From Lonepinella sp042468235 (GTDB taxonomy: Bacteria; Pseudomonadota; Gammaproteobacteria; Enterobacterales; Pasteurellaceae), in NCBI RefSeq assembly GCF_042468235.1, contig NZ_CP170386.1:1178001-1242000 (forward strand): 64,000 nucleotides of DNA, written 5' to 3'. The translations under genes were made by a program, and so were the position numbers. The notes under the pieces were generated by a model. That model ran no database searches, had not been told where the DNA came from, and saw only the letters and a program-made list of their open reading frames with translations. This document shows positions 8,907 to 16,415 of the stretch, in pieces (the first letter of the stretch is position 1; the number at the start of each line of letters is the position of its first letter).

Positions 8907-9427
8907 TCTTCCACTCCAGAATTGCAGGCATTCTCTGCTTGATCACTTTTCAAACGGATTCGTCCTAAGTTAGAAAAAGAAAATAAGGTACGAGATTGCG
9001 AATTTTGCAACATAAAACAGCCTGAATCTGACGAATTTCTCGTGCCATTAAAACTGATTAATTTTTGTGGATAATAGGCTTTAGCAGTAATCATGGTTTT
9101 TTGTGAACTAAAAGGATAATAAAACTGAGCCGAAAGGTTATCAGGACAAAAACTGGGATTAAAGCAATCGCAAGTCGTATCTGACTTAATTTGAGCGGTG
9201 ACACACCAGCGTTGCTGACCAATATCTCGATTGAGAATGAGATACCAGATTTGAGTAGAATTTTCTACTCTGGCTTGAATTTGGCGTAAGAATAGATATA
9301 AACGGTGTTGTTCTTTGGCTAAAATTCGTTGACTATCACTTTGCCATGCCGGCATGCTAATTAAAGATATGATGCTAATAATCAGCAAAACAATAAGCAT
9401 TTCAAATAAGGTAAAACCACTTTTCAT
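8903..9427 (-). CDS. comN: Competence pseudopilin ComN (PpdA/GspH-like)
   Basis: First gene of the pseudopilin operon, 174 residues. MKSG then FTLFEMLIVLLIISIISLIS is a textbook prepilin peptidase site with the conserved Glu5, so the mature protein should enter the inner membrane as a pilin-like subunit. The cysteine cluster CDCFNPSFC is characteristic of the head domain. A CRP-like palindrome lies 65-86 bp upstream of the ATG, which fits the competence regulation of the orthologous H. influenzae operon. Confidence 0.86.
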   Translation of the reverse strand: MKSGFTLFEMLIVLLIISIISLISMPAWQSDSQRILAKEQHRLYLFLRQIQARVENSTQIWYLILNRDIGQQRWCVTAQIKSDTTCDCFNPSFCPDNLSAQFYYPFSSQKTMITAKAYYPQKLISFNGTRNSSDSGCFMLQNSQSRTLFSFSNLGRIRLKSDQAENACNSGVEE

Positions 9428-9491
9428 AAACTTTCTCTTTTTTAACCGCAGTTTAAAAGAAAGCCTATAGATAACAATAAAATTAAAAGGA

Positions 9492-9513
9492 TTTTGGAAT
9501 GGAGATCACAAAA
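9492..9513 (-). promoter_or_regulatory. CRP/CRP-S-like operator upstream of comN
   Basis: A 22-bp imperfect palindrome framed by TTTT and AAAA. Read on the reverse strand the left half is TTTTGTGATC, a perfect CRP half-site core (TGTGA), and the right half is CCATTCCAAAA, which is weak. One strong and one poor half with AT-rich flanks resembles the Sxy-dependent CRP-S sites of Haemophilus competence genes, although the diagnostic TGCGA core is not present. Confidence 0.55.
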
Positions 9514-9575
9514 TTAATATAAGTAGATCAGCTCACTGAATAAAAATAATGTATATACATTAAGAAGAATATTAG

Positions 9576-9651
9576 TGGTGGGTCGTAAGGGACTCGAACC
9601 CTTGACTAACGGATTAAGAGTCCGCTGCTCTACCAACTGAGCTAACAACCC
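9576..9651 (-). tRNA. tRNA-Lys (CTT)
   Basis: The reverse strand begins GGGTTGTTAGCTCAGTTGGT and ends ACGACCCACCA. The anticodon loop CTCTTAA gives CTT, dedicated to AAG codons. The acceptor stem has one T-G wobble pair. D-arm and T-arm bases differ from the three TTT lysine tRNAs upstream. It is last in the array and probably shares their promoter. Confidence 0.9.
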
Positions 9652-9703
9652 ATTTCGGATGATATTATTTTTAGCTTTAAAAAATCAATATTATTTAATT
9701 AAG

Positions 9704-9779
9704 TGGTGGGTCGTGAAGGATTCGAACCTTCGACAAACGGATTAAAAGTCCGCTGCTCTACCGCCTGAGCTAACGACCC
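9704..9779 (-). tRNA. tRNA-Lys (TTT), copy 1
   Basis: The reverse strand begins GGGTCGTTAGCTCAGGCGGT, has anticodon loop CTTTTAA and ends CACGACCCACCA. The body is identical to the next two copies except for one acceptor-stem base pair (T-A here, C-G in the others). Confidence 0.95.
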
Positions 9780-9830
9780 CTTTTGTATCTTACTTTTAGC
9801 TTTAAAGTAAACTGGGAAAATCTAATTAAG

Positions 9831-9906
9831 TGGTGGGCCGTGAAGGATTCGAACCTTCGACAAACGGATTAAAAGTCCGCTGCTCTACCGCCTGAGCTAA
9901 CGGCCC
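9831..9906 (-). tRNA. tRNA-Lys (TTT), copy 2
   Basis: The reverse strand begins GGGCCGTTAGCTCAGGCGGT and ends CACGGCCCACCA with anticodon TTT. It is identical to copy 3. The spacers before copies 1 and 2 are also near-repeats, so the array grew by tandem duplication of a unit of about 127 bp. Confidence 0.95.
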
Positions 9907-9957
9907 ATTTTTTGCCTTACTTCTAACTTTAAAGCAAACTGGAAAGATCTAATTAAG

Positions 9958-10033
9958 TGGTGGGCCGTGAAGGATTCGAACCTTCGACAAACGGATTAAA
10001 AGTCCGCTGCTCTACCGCCTGAGCTAACGGCCC
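9958..10033 (-). tRNA. tRNA-Lys (TTT), copy 3
   Basis: Same sequence as copy 2, with anticodon TTT and encoded CCA. It is the promoter-proximal gene of the lysine tRNA array. Confidence 0.95.
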
Positions 10034-10075
10034 ACTTATCGTGCTATAACGAACTACGTCAAGCAACGAGTGCAT

Positions 10076-10103
10076 ATATTACGTATTTAAATTTAATAAT
10101 CAA
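10076..10103 (-). promoter_or_regulatory. Likely promoter of the lysine tRNA array
   Basis: The reverse strand has TTGATT (10098-10103) and TAATAT (10076-10081) separated by 16 bases, about 43 bp before the first tRNA base. The match is moderate and the region is AT-rich. Confidence 0.45.
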
Positions 10104-10182
10104 TAGTTATTTTCATTTTTTGAGTTATTTGCACGAATACTCATCAATTCAGGACAATTTTGTCTCGTACGTTCATAGACTC

Positions 10183-10219
10183 AAAAAAAGAAAACAGGTT
10201 TCATAAACTGAAACCTGTT
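10183..10219 (-). terminator. Intrinsic terminator after pal
   Basis: AACAGGTTTCA and its complement TGAAACCTGTT form an 11-bp stem with a 5-base loop (10193-10219). On the reverse strand it runs into a TTTTCTTTTTTT tract. It closes the tol-pal operon. Confidence 0.88.
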
Positions 10220-10245
10220 CCATTAAATCAATAAAATACTTAAAA

Positions 10246-10701
10246 TTAGTATTCTAATACTGCACGACGGTTCTTACTGTATGCAGACTCATCGTGACCA
10301 GCTACTGCAGGTTTTTCTTCACCGTAAGAAACAGTTGATACATTGTTAGCACCTTTCGCTGCTAAGAAAGATTTTACTGCATCTGCACGACGTTGACCTA
10401 ATGCGATGTTGTACTCTGGAGTACCACGTTCGTCAGCATGACCAGCTACTAATACTTTTGCTGCTGGAGTAGCGTTTAAGTATTGTGCGTGAGCATCTAA
10501 CAATTGTGAGTATTCACCTTCAATTGCATAACTGTCAAATGCAAAGTAAACTGTGTTGTAACGAGTTTGTAAGTCTTGAACAGATAAACCGCCAAATGTT
10601 TGAGCGTTTGCACCGTCCATACCACTAGCATCGTTGTTTGATGAACTACAAGCAGCTAATGCTAATACTGGGGCAACTAACAATAATTTTGCTAATTTCA
10701 T
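10246..10701 (-). CDS. pal: Peptidoglycan-associated lipoprotein Pal (P6)
   Basis: Pal anchors the outer membrane to peptidoglycan and works with TolB during division. The 151 residues start with a lipoprotein signal and lipobox ALAAC (lipidated Cys at about residue 18). A Ser/Asn-rich tether follows. The OmpA-like domain carries VYFAFDSYAI, VLVAGHADERGTPEYN and ALGQRRADAVK, which bind diaminopimelate-containing peptidoglycan. It is equivalent to the H. influenzae P6 antigen. It is last in the tol operon, 23 bp after tolB, and is followed by a strong terminator. Confidence 0.98.
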   Translation of the reverse strand: MKLAKLLLVAPVLALAACSSSNNDASGMDGANAQTFGGLSVQDLQTRYNTVYFAFDSYAIEGEYSQLLDAHAQYLNATPAAKVLVAGHADERGTPEYNIALGQRRADAVKSFLAAKGANNVSTVSYGEEKPAVAGHDESAYSKNRRAVLEY

Positions 10702-10724
10702 TTAATATTTTCTCCTTAGAGTTT

Positions 10725-12020
10725 TTACTTTGTTAAATATGGTGACCAAGCAGGAAATTTCACTTGTCCGTCACTTCCTGGCAAGCGTGCTTTAAAGCGT
10801 CCGTCTGCAGATACTAATTGTAGCACCTTTCCTAATCCTTGGGTAGAGCTATAAATAATCATAATTCCATTTGGTGAAATACTTGGACTTTCATCAAGAA
10901 AAGTTGAACTTAAGGTATCAATTTTTCCTGTCATAAGGTCTTGTTTAATCACATGATCGCCTGAAATCATTACCATAGTTTTGCCGTCAGAACTAACTTG
11001 TCCGCTATAACTTTTGCCACCTGAACCTACTAATGAGGCACCGCCACCGGAAGCACTCATTGAGTAAACTTGAGGCGAACCGCCTCTATCGGAGGTAAAC
11101 AAAATACGTCCATCTGGAGTCCAGCTAGGCTCTGTATTATTGCCTGCTCCGCTCGTCAATTTAGTAGCTTGCCCACCATTCGAACCCATCACATAAATAT
11201 TTAGCTGACCATCTTGATTTGATGCAAAGGCTAAACGACTACCGTCCGGCGAGAATGCTGGGGCTCCATTGTGTCCGGGGAATGAAGCCACCACTTTTCT
11301 GGCACCAGAACCTAAATCCTGAACCACAAGCTGTGATTTTTTATTTTCAAACGAAACATAAGCTAAACGCTTACCATCTGGTGACCAAGCTGGTGACATT
11401 ATCGGTTGTGAACTACGATTTACCACAAATTGGTTATAACCGTCATAATCTGCTACACGCACTTCATAAGGTTGTGAACCAGCATTTTTTTGTACCACAT
11501 ACGCAATACGCGTTCTAAATGCACCTTTAATGGTAGTAATCTTTTCAAATACTTCGTCACTAACAGTGTGAGCACCAAAACGGATAAATTTTGCCGTTAC
11601 AGTGAATGAATTTTGTGCTAATACTGCCCCAGCAGACCCCGATGCACCAATAGTATCCACTAACTGATAAGCGATATTATAACCACCACCAATGGTCGTT
11701 ACTTGTCCAACCACAATCGCATCAACACCTAATGATGCCCATGCATCAGGAGTGACTTCAGAAGCTGAACCCGGTTGTTGTGGCATTTGGCTAACAGCAA
11801 TAGGATTAAATTTACCACTATTGCGTAAATCATCAGAGATAATTTTTGCAATATCTTCTGGAACTGAACCGTTGGTTTTAAACGGTACGACTGCAATCGG
11901 TCTTGCCCCCTCTACACCTTCATCAATCACGATACGAACTTCGTCATCCGCTTGAACCGTGCTTATTGTAAAAAATAATACGGCAATGACAGCCAAAATA
12001 CGAGCTATTAATTTCATCAT
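10725..12020 (-). CDS. tolB: Tol-Pal system periplasmic protein TolB
   Basis: TolB is the periplasmic beta-propeller that shuttles between Pal and TolA. The 431 residues start with a Sec signal peptide (RILAVIAVLFFTISTVQA, cleavage near residue 24). The short EVRIVIDEG segment after it is the TolA-binding N-terminus. An alpha/beta domain follows, then about six propeller blades marked by SPAWSPDGKRLAYVS, APAFSPDGSRLAFAS and EPSWTPDGRILFTS. Length equals that of E. coli TolB. It lies between tolA and pal on the same strand. Confidence 0.98.
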   Translation of the reverse strand: MMKLIARILAVIAVLFFTISTVQADDEVRIVIDEGVEGARPIAVVPFKTNGSVPEDIAKIISDDLRNSGKFNPIAVSQMPQQPGSASEVTPDAWASLGVDAIVVGQVTTIGGGYNIAYQLVDTIGASGSAGAVLAQNSFTVTAKFIRFGAHTVSDEVFEKITTIKGAFRTRIAYVVQKNAGSQPYEVRVADYDGYNQFVVNRSSQPIMSPAWSPDGKRLAYVSFENKKSQLVVQDLGSGARKVVASFPGHNGAPAFSPDGSRLAFASNQDGQLNIYVMGSNGGQATKLTSGAGNNTEPSWTPDGRILFTSDRGGSPQVYSMSASGGGASLVGSGGKSYSGQVSSDGKTMVMISGDHVIKQDLMTGKIDTLSSTFLDESPSISPNGIMIIYSSTQGLGKVLQLVSADGRFKARLPGSDGQVKFPAWSPYLTK

Positions 12021-12085
12021 ACCACCTATGGTTAATGTTTATTGAGATTACTTTCCTAAAAACGATTATTCCAAATCAAAATCAA

Positions 12086-13267
12086 CTATTTTAGATCAAA
12101 GTCAATAATCGGGTTTTTATATTTATTATAAATTTCATCACTCGGTGCAGCTGGTACTTTTTTCGTTCTAGCGACTGCACTCAACGCTGCGGCACAAATA
12201 TCATCAGGTCCTGAAACGCGTTGATAACCTAAAATTGCACCATCTCGAGCTAATTGAATTCTAATACTACATACTTTTCCAGCAAAACTTGGATCTTTAA
12301 TAAAACGGCGTTTAATTTCTTTTTTAATCACACCAGCATATTGATCACCTACTTTGCCACCATCTCCAGCCCCCATAGCGGCACCAGAACCCTGACTACC
12401 CCCTTTGTTGGCATTACCACCATTTGATGCACTACCACCGCCAACATCACCACCATTTAAAAAGTCATCTAAAGCAGCTTGTTTAGCTTTGGCATCTGCC
12501 TTGGCTTTAGCATCTTTTTCTGCTTTTTCTCTCGCTTCTCTCTCTGCTTTAGCTTTGGCATCTTTTTCCGCTTTTTCTTTCGCTTCTCTCTCGGCTTTAG
12601 CTTTTGCTTCTTGTTCCGCTTTTTCTTTCGCGTCTCTCTCAGCTTTAGCTTTGGCATCTTTTTCTGCTTTTTCTTTCGCTTCTTTCTCTGCTTTGGCTTT
12701 CTCAGCTTGTAAAGCTTTCTCTTTCGCTATTCTTTCCTGCTCAGCTTTAGCTTTTGCTTCTTGTTCCGCTTGTTTAGCCACCGCGGCTAAGCGTTTAGCT
12801 TCTGCCTCTGCTTTTAATTTTGCCGCCTCAGCTTCTTGTTTAGCTTTCGCTTCAGCCTCTTGTTTGGCTTTTTCTAAAGCCTCTTGTTTAGCTTTAGCTT
12901 CAGCTTCTTGTTTCGCCTTTTGCTGTTCAAGTTGTTTTTGACGTTGTTGTTCCAGTTTTTGTTGTTCAAGTTTTTGCTCATCAACCGTCGGCTTTGGCTC
13001 TGTTTTTTCAATAACCTCTTCAGGTTCTTTCTTCGTCTTTTCTGCCTGACCTTTTTTCTGTTGTTGAATCCGTCCCCATTCTTGTGCCGCCGAACCGGTA
13101 TCCACCATGACAGCCCCCATCATATCGCCCTCACCTTCGCCTCCTCCCATCACTTCAAGAGGATGATACACCAGTGAACTCAAAATTAACAAACCGAACA
13201 GAATGCCATGTAAAACTACCGAAATCAGTAATGCATTTGTTTGTTTCTTTTGTCGATTATTTCTCAC
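12086..13267 (-). CDS. tolA: Cell-envelope integrity protein TolA
   Basis: TolA spans the periplasm and couples the TolQR proton motor to TolB/Pal. Residues about 12-33 are the inner-membrane anchor (NALLISVVLHGILFGLLILS) with the SxxxH motif. Residues about 65-265 are a long Lys/Ala/Glu-rich helix (domain II). A Gly/Ser/Asn-rich linker leads to the C-terminal domain III from about residue 305 (GDQYAGVIKKEIKRRF, KVCSIRIQLARDGAI, DDICAAALSAV). The helical region contains a 48-bp tandem repeat at 12511-12702. Repetition explains the long open frames on the other strand here. Confidence 0.97.
   Translation of the reverse strand: MRNNRQKKQTNALLISVVLHGILFGLLILSSLVYHPLEVMGGGEGEGDMMGAVMVDTGSAAQEWGRIQQQKKGQAEKTKKEPEEVIEKTEPKPTVDEQKLEQQKLEQQRQKQLEQQKAKQEAEAKAKQEALEKAKQEAEAKAKQEAEAAKLKAEAEAKRLAAVAKQAEQEAKAKAEQERIAKEKALQAEKAKAEKEAKEKAEKDAKAKAERDAKEKAEQEAKAKAEREAKEKAEKDAKAKAEREAREKAEKDAKAKADAKAKQAALDDFLNGGDVGGGSASNGGNANKGGSQGSGAAMGAGDGGKVGDQYAGVIKKEIKRRFIKDPSFAGKVCSIRIQLARDGAILGYQRVSGPDDICAAALSAVARTKKVPAAPSDEIYNKYKNPIIDFDLK
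12511..12702 (-). repeat. Four tandem 48-bp units within tolA domain II
   Basis: Four contiguous near-identical 48-base units (12511-12558, 12559-12606, 12607-12654, 12655-12702). Each encodes 16 residues of the form (D/E)AKAKAE-x-(D/E)A-(K/R)-EKAE-(K/Q). Forty-eight bases keep the frame, so copy number changes would shorten or lengthen the periplasmic helix without breaking TolA. Confidence 0.85.
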
Positions 13268-13282
13268 AATCTATCCTACTGC

Positions 13283-13708
13283 TTAAATGGGATCAGTCAT
13301 TAAACCAACGGATTTAATTCCGGCTAAATGAAGTAAATTCAACGCCTTAATTACTTCTTCATAAGGTACATCACTTGCTCCACCGACTAAAAACATCGTA
13401 TTTGGATCTTTTTCAAATTCCTGTTTAGTCATTTGCGTGACCATTTCTTCGGTCAGACCTTCGGAACGTTCACCAGCAATAGAAATTGCATATTGTCCAA
13501 TACCTGCCACTTCTAAAATCACTGGAACCTTATCTTCATTAGATACCGATTGACTTTCTACGGCATCAGGTAAATCTACTTGCACACTTTGGCTAATAAT
13601 TGGTGCAGTTGCCATAAAAATTAATACCAAAACTAATAATACATCCAAAAATGGTACAATGTTAATTTCAGATTTAATACTTTTCTCTCTACGACGGCGG
13701 TAAGCCAT
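13283..13708 (-). CDS. tolR: Tol-Pal motor subunit TolR
   Basis: TolR is the ExbD/MotB-like partner of TolQ in the inner-membrane proton channel. I start it at the ATG at 13708 (MAYRRRREKSIKSEINIVPF), preceded by AGAGG about 6-10 bases upstream, giving 141 residues as in E. coli. The frame is open a further 34 codons upstream but that stretch is a hairpin-rich spacer. The single membrane helix FLDVLLVLVLIFMAT contains the essential Asp (FLDVLL). The periplasmic domain ends VPYEEVIKALNLLHLAGIKS. It is 15 bp from tolA. Confidence 0.96.
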   Translation of the reverse strand: MAYRRRREKSIKSEINIVPFLDVLLVLVLIFMATAPIISQSVQVDLPDAVESQSVSNEDKVPVILEVAGIGQYAISIAGERSEGLTEEMVTQMTKQEFEKDPNTMFLVGGASDVPYEEVIKALNLLHLAGIKSVGLMTDPI

Positions 13709-13760
13709 ATATACCTCTAAAATATCACTAAAATCACTTACAGTCCTTGCGGATTGTTGT

Positions 13761-13814
13761 GGGCTTTTCGCCCCTGTTGCGGCAAGCAACATTGAAAATT
13801 GCTTCGGCAATTTT
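13761..13814 (-). repeat. Three consecutive hairpins between tolQ and tolR
   Basis: In transcript order (reverse strand): AAAATTGC-CGAA-GCAATTTT (13795-13814), TGTTGC-TTGCC-GCAACA (13775-13791), and GGGC-GAAAA-GCCC (13761-13773). An outer CTTGC/GCAAG pairing could enclose the last one. The tolQ-tolR gap is 160 bp here, while these genes are almost contiguous in E. coli. No uridine tract follows the last stem. An uptake signal lies at about 13845. Confidence 0.65.
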
Positions 13815-13868
13815 TACACCAGAATTGATGTTTAACCATATAAAGTGCGGTGTAAAAATACTTACTTA

Positions 13869-14552
13869 TTAGTTTTTAGCAAACACTTGACGTTGTAAAA
13901 TCGTGGTAAATTCATCAATAAAGTTACCATAATTTTGCTCTAATCTATTAACACGTAAGCTTAAACGGTTATATGCCATTACAGCCGGAATCGCTGCAAA
14001 TAAACCGATCGCAGTGGCAATCAAGGCTTCTGCAATACCCGGTGCGACCATTTGTAAGGTCGCTTGTTTCGCGCCACTCAATGCCATAAAAGCGTGCATA
14101 ATCCCCCAAACCGTACCGAATAAACCGATATAAGGACTGACAGACGCCACTGTAGCAAGGAAAGGAACGCGAGTTTCCAGGTCTTCAATTTCACGATTCA
14201 TTGCCAAGTTCATAGCTCGAGTCGTCCCCATCATAATGGCTTCTGGGGCATCTGCATTAACCTGTTTTAAACGTGTAAATTCTTTAAATCCCGCATAAAA
14301 AATCTGTTCACTGCCCGTCATAGCCATGTCACGACGATTTTCTAACCCATCATATAATCGGGTTAAATCTTCACCTGACCAAAAACGATCTTCAAATGCC
14401 ATGGAATCTTTCAACGCTTTAGTTAGTATGCGACTACGTTGAATAATAATTGCCCATGATACAATGGAGAACGTGATTAAAATTAAAATTACAAGTTGAA
14501 CGACGATACTCGCCTTTAGAAATAAATCCAAAAAGTTCAATTCAGCAGTCAT
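13869..14552 (-). CDS. tolQ: Tol-Pal motor subunit TolQ
   Basis: TolQ is the MotA/ExbB-family subunit with three membrane helices. Starting at the ATG at 14552 (MTAELNFLDLFLKASIVVQL), with CGGAG about 10 bases upstream, it has 227 residues, matching E. coli TolQ. TM1 is at about residues 15-38. TM2/TM3 contain PYIGLFGTVWGIMHAF and GIAEALIATAIGLFAAIPAV, the polar-lined channel helices. MTGSEQIFYAGFKEF is a conserved cytoplasmic-loop block. It begins 16 bp after ybgC. Confidence 0.97.
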   Translation of the reverse strand: MTAELNFLDLFLKASIVVQLVILILITFSIVSWAIIIQRSRILTKALKDSMAFEDRFWSGEDLTRLYDGLENRRDMAMTGSEQIFYAGFKEFTRLKQVNADAPEAIMMGTTRAMNLAMNREIEDLETRVPFLATVASVSPYIGLFGTVWGIMHAFMALSGAKQATLQMVAPGIAEALIATAIGLFAAIPAVMAYNRLSLRVNRLEQNYGNFIDEFTTILQRQVFAKN

Positions 14553-14568
14553 TGCATAGCTCCGAAAA

Positions 14569-14967
14569 TTATTCACTAAATGCGGCTTTAACTTCCGTTG
14601 GAAGTGCCACAGGTTTCATTTTGCCTAGATCAACACAGGCTACCTTAACAGTAGCCACGCTTAATATTTTATTTTCTCGTTTCAGGCATTGTGAGAAAAA
14701 AATTGTTGCCCCTTTCATTTGTTCAACAGTGGTTTCGACTATCAACGAATCATCCAGTTTAGCTGGGATATGGTAATCAATCGACATTGATTTCACGACA
14801 AAAGCAATACCTTGCTCTGCTAATAAATTTTGCTGTGAAAAATGAAGTGAACGTAAAAATTCTGTTCTTGCTCGCTCATAAAAATGGAGATAACGTGCAT
14901 GATACACGACTCCACCAGCATCTGTATCTTCGTAATAAACACGAACGGGAAATTGGAAATTTTGCAT
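14569..14967 (-). CDS. ybgC: Acyl-CoA thioesterase YbgC of the tol operon
   Basis: Hot-dog-fold thioesterase acting on acyl-CoA or acyl-ACP at the membrane and linked to the Tol-Pal operon in many gammaproteobacteria. The 132 residues contain the 4-hydroxybenzoyl-CoA-thioesterase signature YYEDTDAGGVVYHARYLHFY with the catalytic Asp. EFLRSLHFSQQNL follows. It is the first gene of ybgC-tolQRAB-pal. The H. influenzae enzyme prefers short-chain acyl-CoA; I infer the same here by family. Confidence 0.95.
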   Translation of the reverse strand: MQNFQFPVRVYYEDTDAGGVVYHARYLHFYERARTEFLRSLHFSQQNLLAEQGIAFVVKSMSIDYHIPAKLDDSLIVETTVEQMKGATIFFSQCLKRENKILSVATVKVACVDLGKMKPVALPTEVKAAFSE

Positions 14968-15057
14968 GATAATAAAATCCTTGTTCGATAAATCTTAGTA
15001 CAAAAAACTGGCGTATTTTAGAGCTTTCAATAATGATAAGCAAGCAATAACACCAAA

Positions 15058-15094
15058 AGTGCGGTAGAAAATGTGATTCTTTTTCTACTGCACT
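15058..15094 (-). terminator. Terminator after murA built from an inverted uptake-signal pair
   Basis: AGTGCGGTAGAAAA (15058-15071) pairs with TTTTTCTACTGCACT (15080-15094) with one mismatch. The left arm is a full uptake signal, the right arm is one base off. On the reverse strand a TTTT tract follows. It separates mla-murA from ybgC-tol. Confidence 0.75.
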
Positions 15095-15131
15095 CAAAAT
15101 TTAAAAAATTAATTAAAATAATATCTGCTTA

Positions 15132-16406
15132 CTATTCTTCTGAACGCTCAGAAAAACGTTCGATTTTCGCTCCAAGGGCAGATAACTTTTCTTCAATATG
15201 TTCGTAACCACGATCAATATGATAAATACGATCCACGATGGTTTCACCAGATGCAATACAACCTGCTAACACTAAACTAACGGATGCTCGCAAATCTGTT
15301 GCCATCACTTGCGCCCCGGAAAGATATTCTACCCCTTGAATTAAAGCTGTATTTCCTTCAATTTCTCCTTTAGCTCCCATACGAACTAATTCAGGTACAT
15401 GCATAAAACGGTTTTCAAAGATGGTTTCTGTGATTTTACTAGTGCCTTCTGCTACCGCATTTAATAAAGTAAACTGAGCTTGCATATCCGTTGGAAAACC
15501 CGGATGTGGCATAGTACGAATGTTCACTGCTTTTGGACGCTGACCTAAACTATCCAAGGTAATCGTATCCTCAGTCACATCTACTTGCATACCCGATTCA
15601 CGTAATTTTTCAATTACCGCATCAAGGGTATCCGCCTTGGTACCGAGACATTTAATACGCCCTCCCGAAACTGCGGCAGCCACAAGGAATGTACCGGTTT
15701 CAATACGATCCGGCACAATACTATGCTCACAACCAGTTAAACGTTCAACACCTTCAATAGTGATAGTGTCAGAACCTAAGCCTGAAATATTAGCACCCAT
15801 CTTATTTAAAAAAACACCAGTATCCACCACTTCCGGCTCACGAGCCGCATTTTCAATAATCGTGGTACCTTTGGCTAAGGTAGCTGCCATCATCACTGAT
15901 AAAGTCGCACCGACACTGACCTTATCCATATAAATTTTCGCACCAGATAAACGTCCATTAACCGTTGCTTTCACATAACCTTCGTCGAGTTCAATGTGAG
16001 CCCCCATTTTCTCAAGACCCGCAATATGCATATCGACCGGTCTTGCCCCGATAGTACAACCACCGGGTAAAGAAACCTGCCCCTCGTGGAAACGAGCTAA
16101 CAATGGCGCTAACGCCCAAATAGATGCACGCATGGTTTTGACCAGTTCATAAGGTGCCACATAATGATTGATATGGCTCGCATCAATTAATACCGTTTTA
16201 TCCGCATCACGTTCAACATTCACACCTAATTTATGCAAAATTTTAAAGGTTGTATCTACATCTTTTAATTCCGGTACATTTTTTAATTTAACTGGCTGTT
16301 CCGCAAGAATTGCAGCAAAAAGTATAGGTAATGCCGCATTTTTTGCCCCTGAAATTTGTACCGTTCCAGTAAGACGCGATTGACCATAAACACGAAATTT
16401 TTGCAT
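15132..16406 (-). CDS. murA: UDP-N-acetylglucosamine 1-carboxyvinyltransferase MurA
   Basis: MurA transfers enolpyruvate from PEP to UDP-GlcNAc, the first committed step of peptidoglycan synthesis and the fosfomycin target. The 424 residues form the two inside-out alpha/beta domains of the EPSP-synthase fold. SGAKNAALP contains the conserved Lys22, and PGGCTIGARPVDMHI contains the PEP-binding Cys (Cys115), so fosfomycin sensitivity is expected. It lies 9 bp after ibaG at the end of the mla operon, the same order as in E. coli. Confidence 0.98.
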   Translation of the reverse strand: MQKFRVYGQSRLTGTVQISGAKNAALPILFAAILAEQPVKLKNVPELKDVDTTFKILHKLGVNVERDADKTVLIDASHINHYVAPYELVKTMRASIWALAPLLARFHEGQVSLPGGCTIGARPVDMHIAGLEKMGAHIELDEGYVKATVNGRLSGAKIYMDKVSVGATLSVMMAATLAKGTTIIENAAREPEVVDTGVFLNKMGANISGLGSDTITIEGVERLTGCEHSIVPDRIETGTFLVAAAVSGGRIKCLGTKADTLDAVIEKLRESGMQVDVTEDTITLDSLGQRPKAVNIRTMPHPGFPTDMQAQFTLLNAVAEGTSKITETIFENRFMHVPELVRMGAKGEIEGNTALIQGVEYLSGAQVMATDLRASVSLVLAGCIASGETIVDRIYHIDRGYEHIEEKLSALGAKIERFSERSEE

Positions 16407-16415
16407 AACATTTCC

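Noticed and set aside
12405..12941. Long open frame with Ala/Ser/Phe-rich product on the forward strand opposite tolA
   Set aside because: It is an antisense shadow created by the biased Lys/Ala/Glu codons and the 48-bp repeat of tolA; no start signal or homology.
13709..13810. A longer TolR beginning about 34 codons upstream
   Set aside because: The upstream codons fall in the hairpin spacer, do not match TolR, and the ATG at 13708 has a good ribosome-binding site and the family N-terminus.
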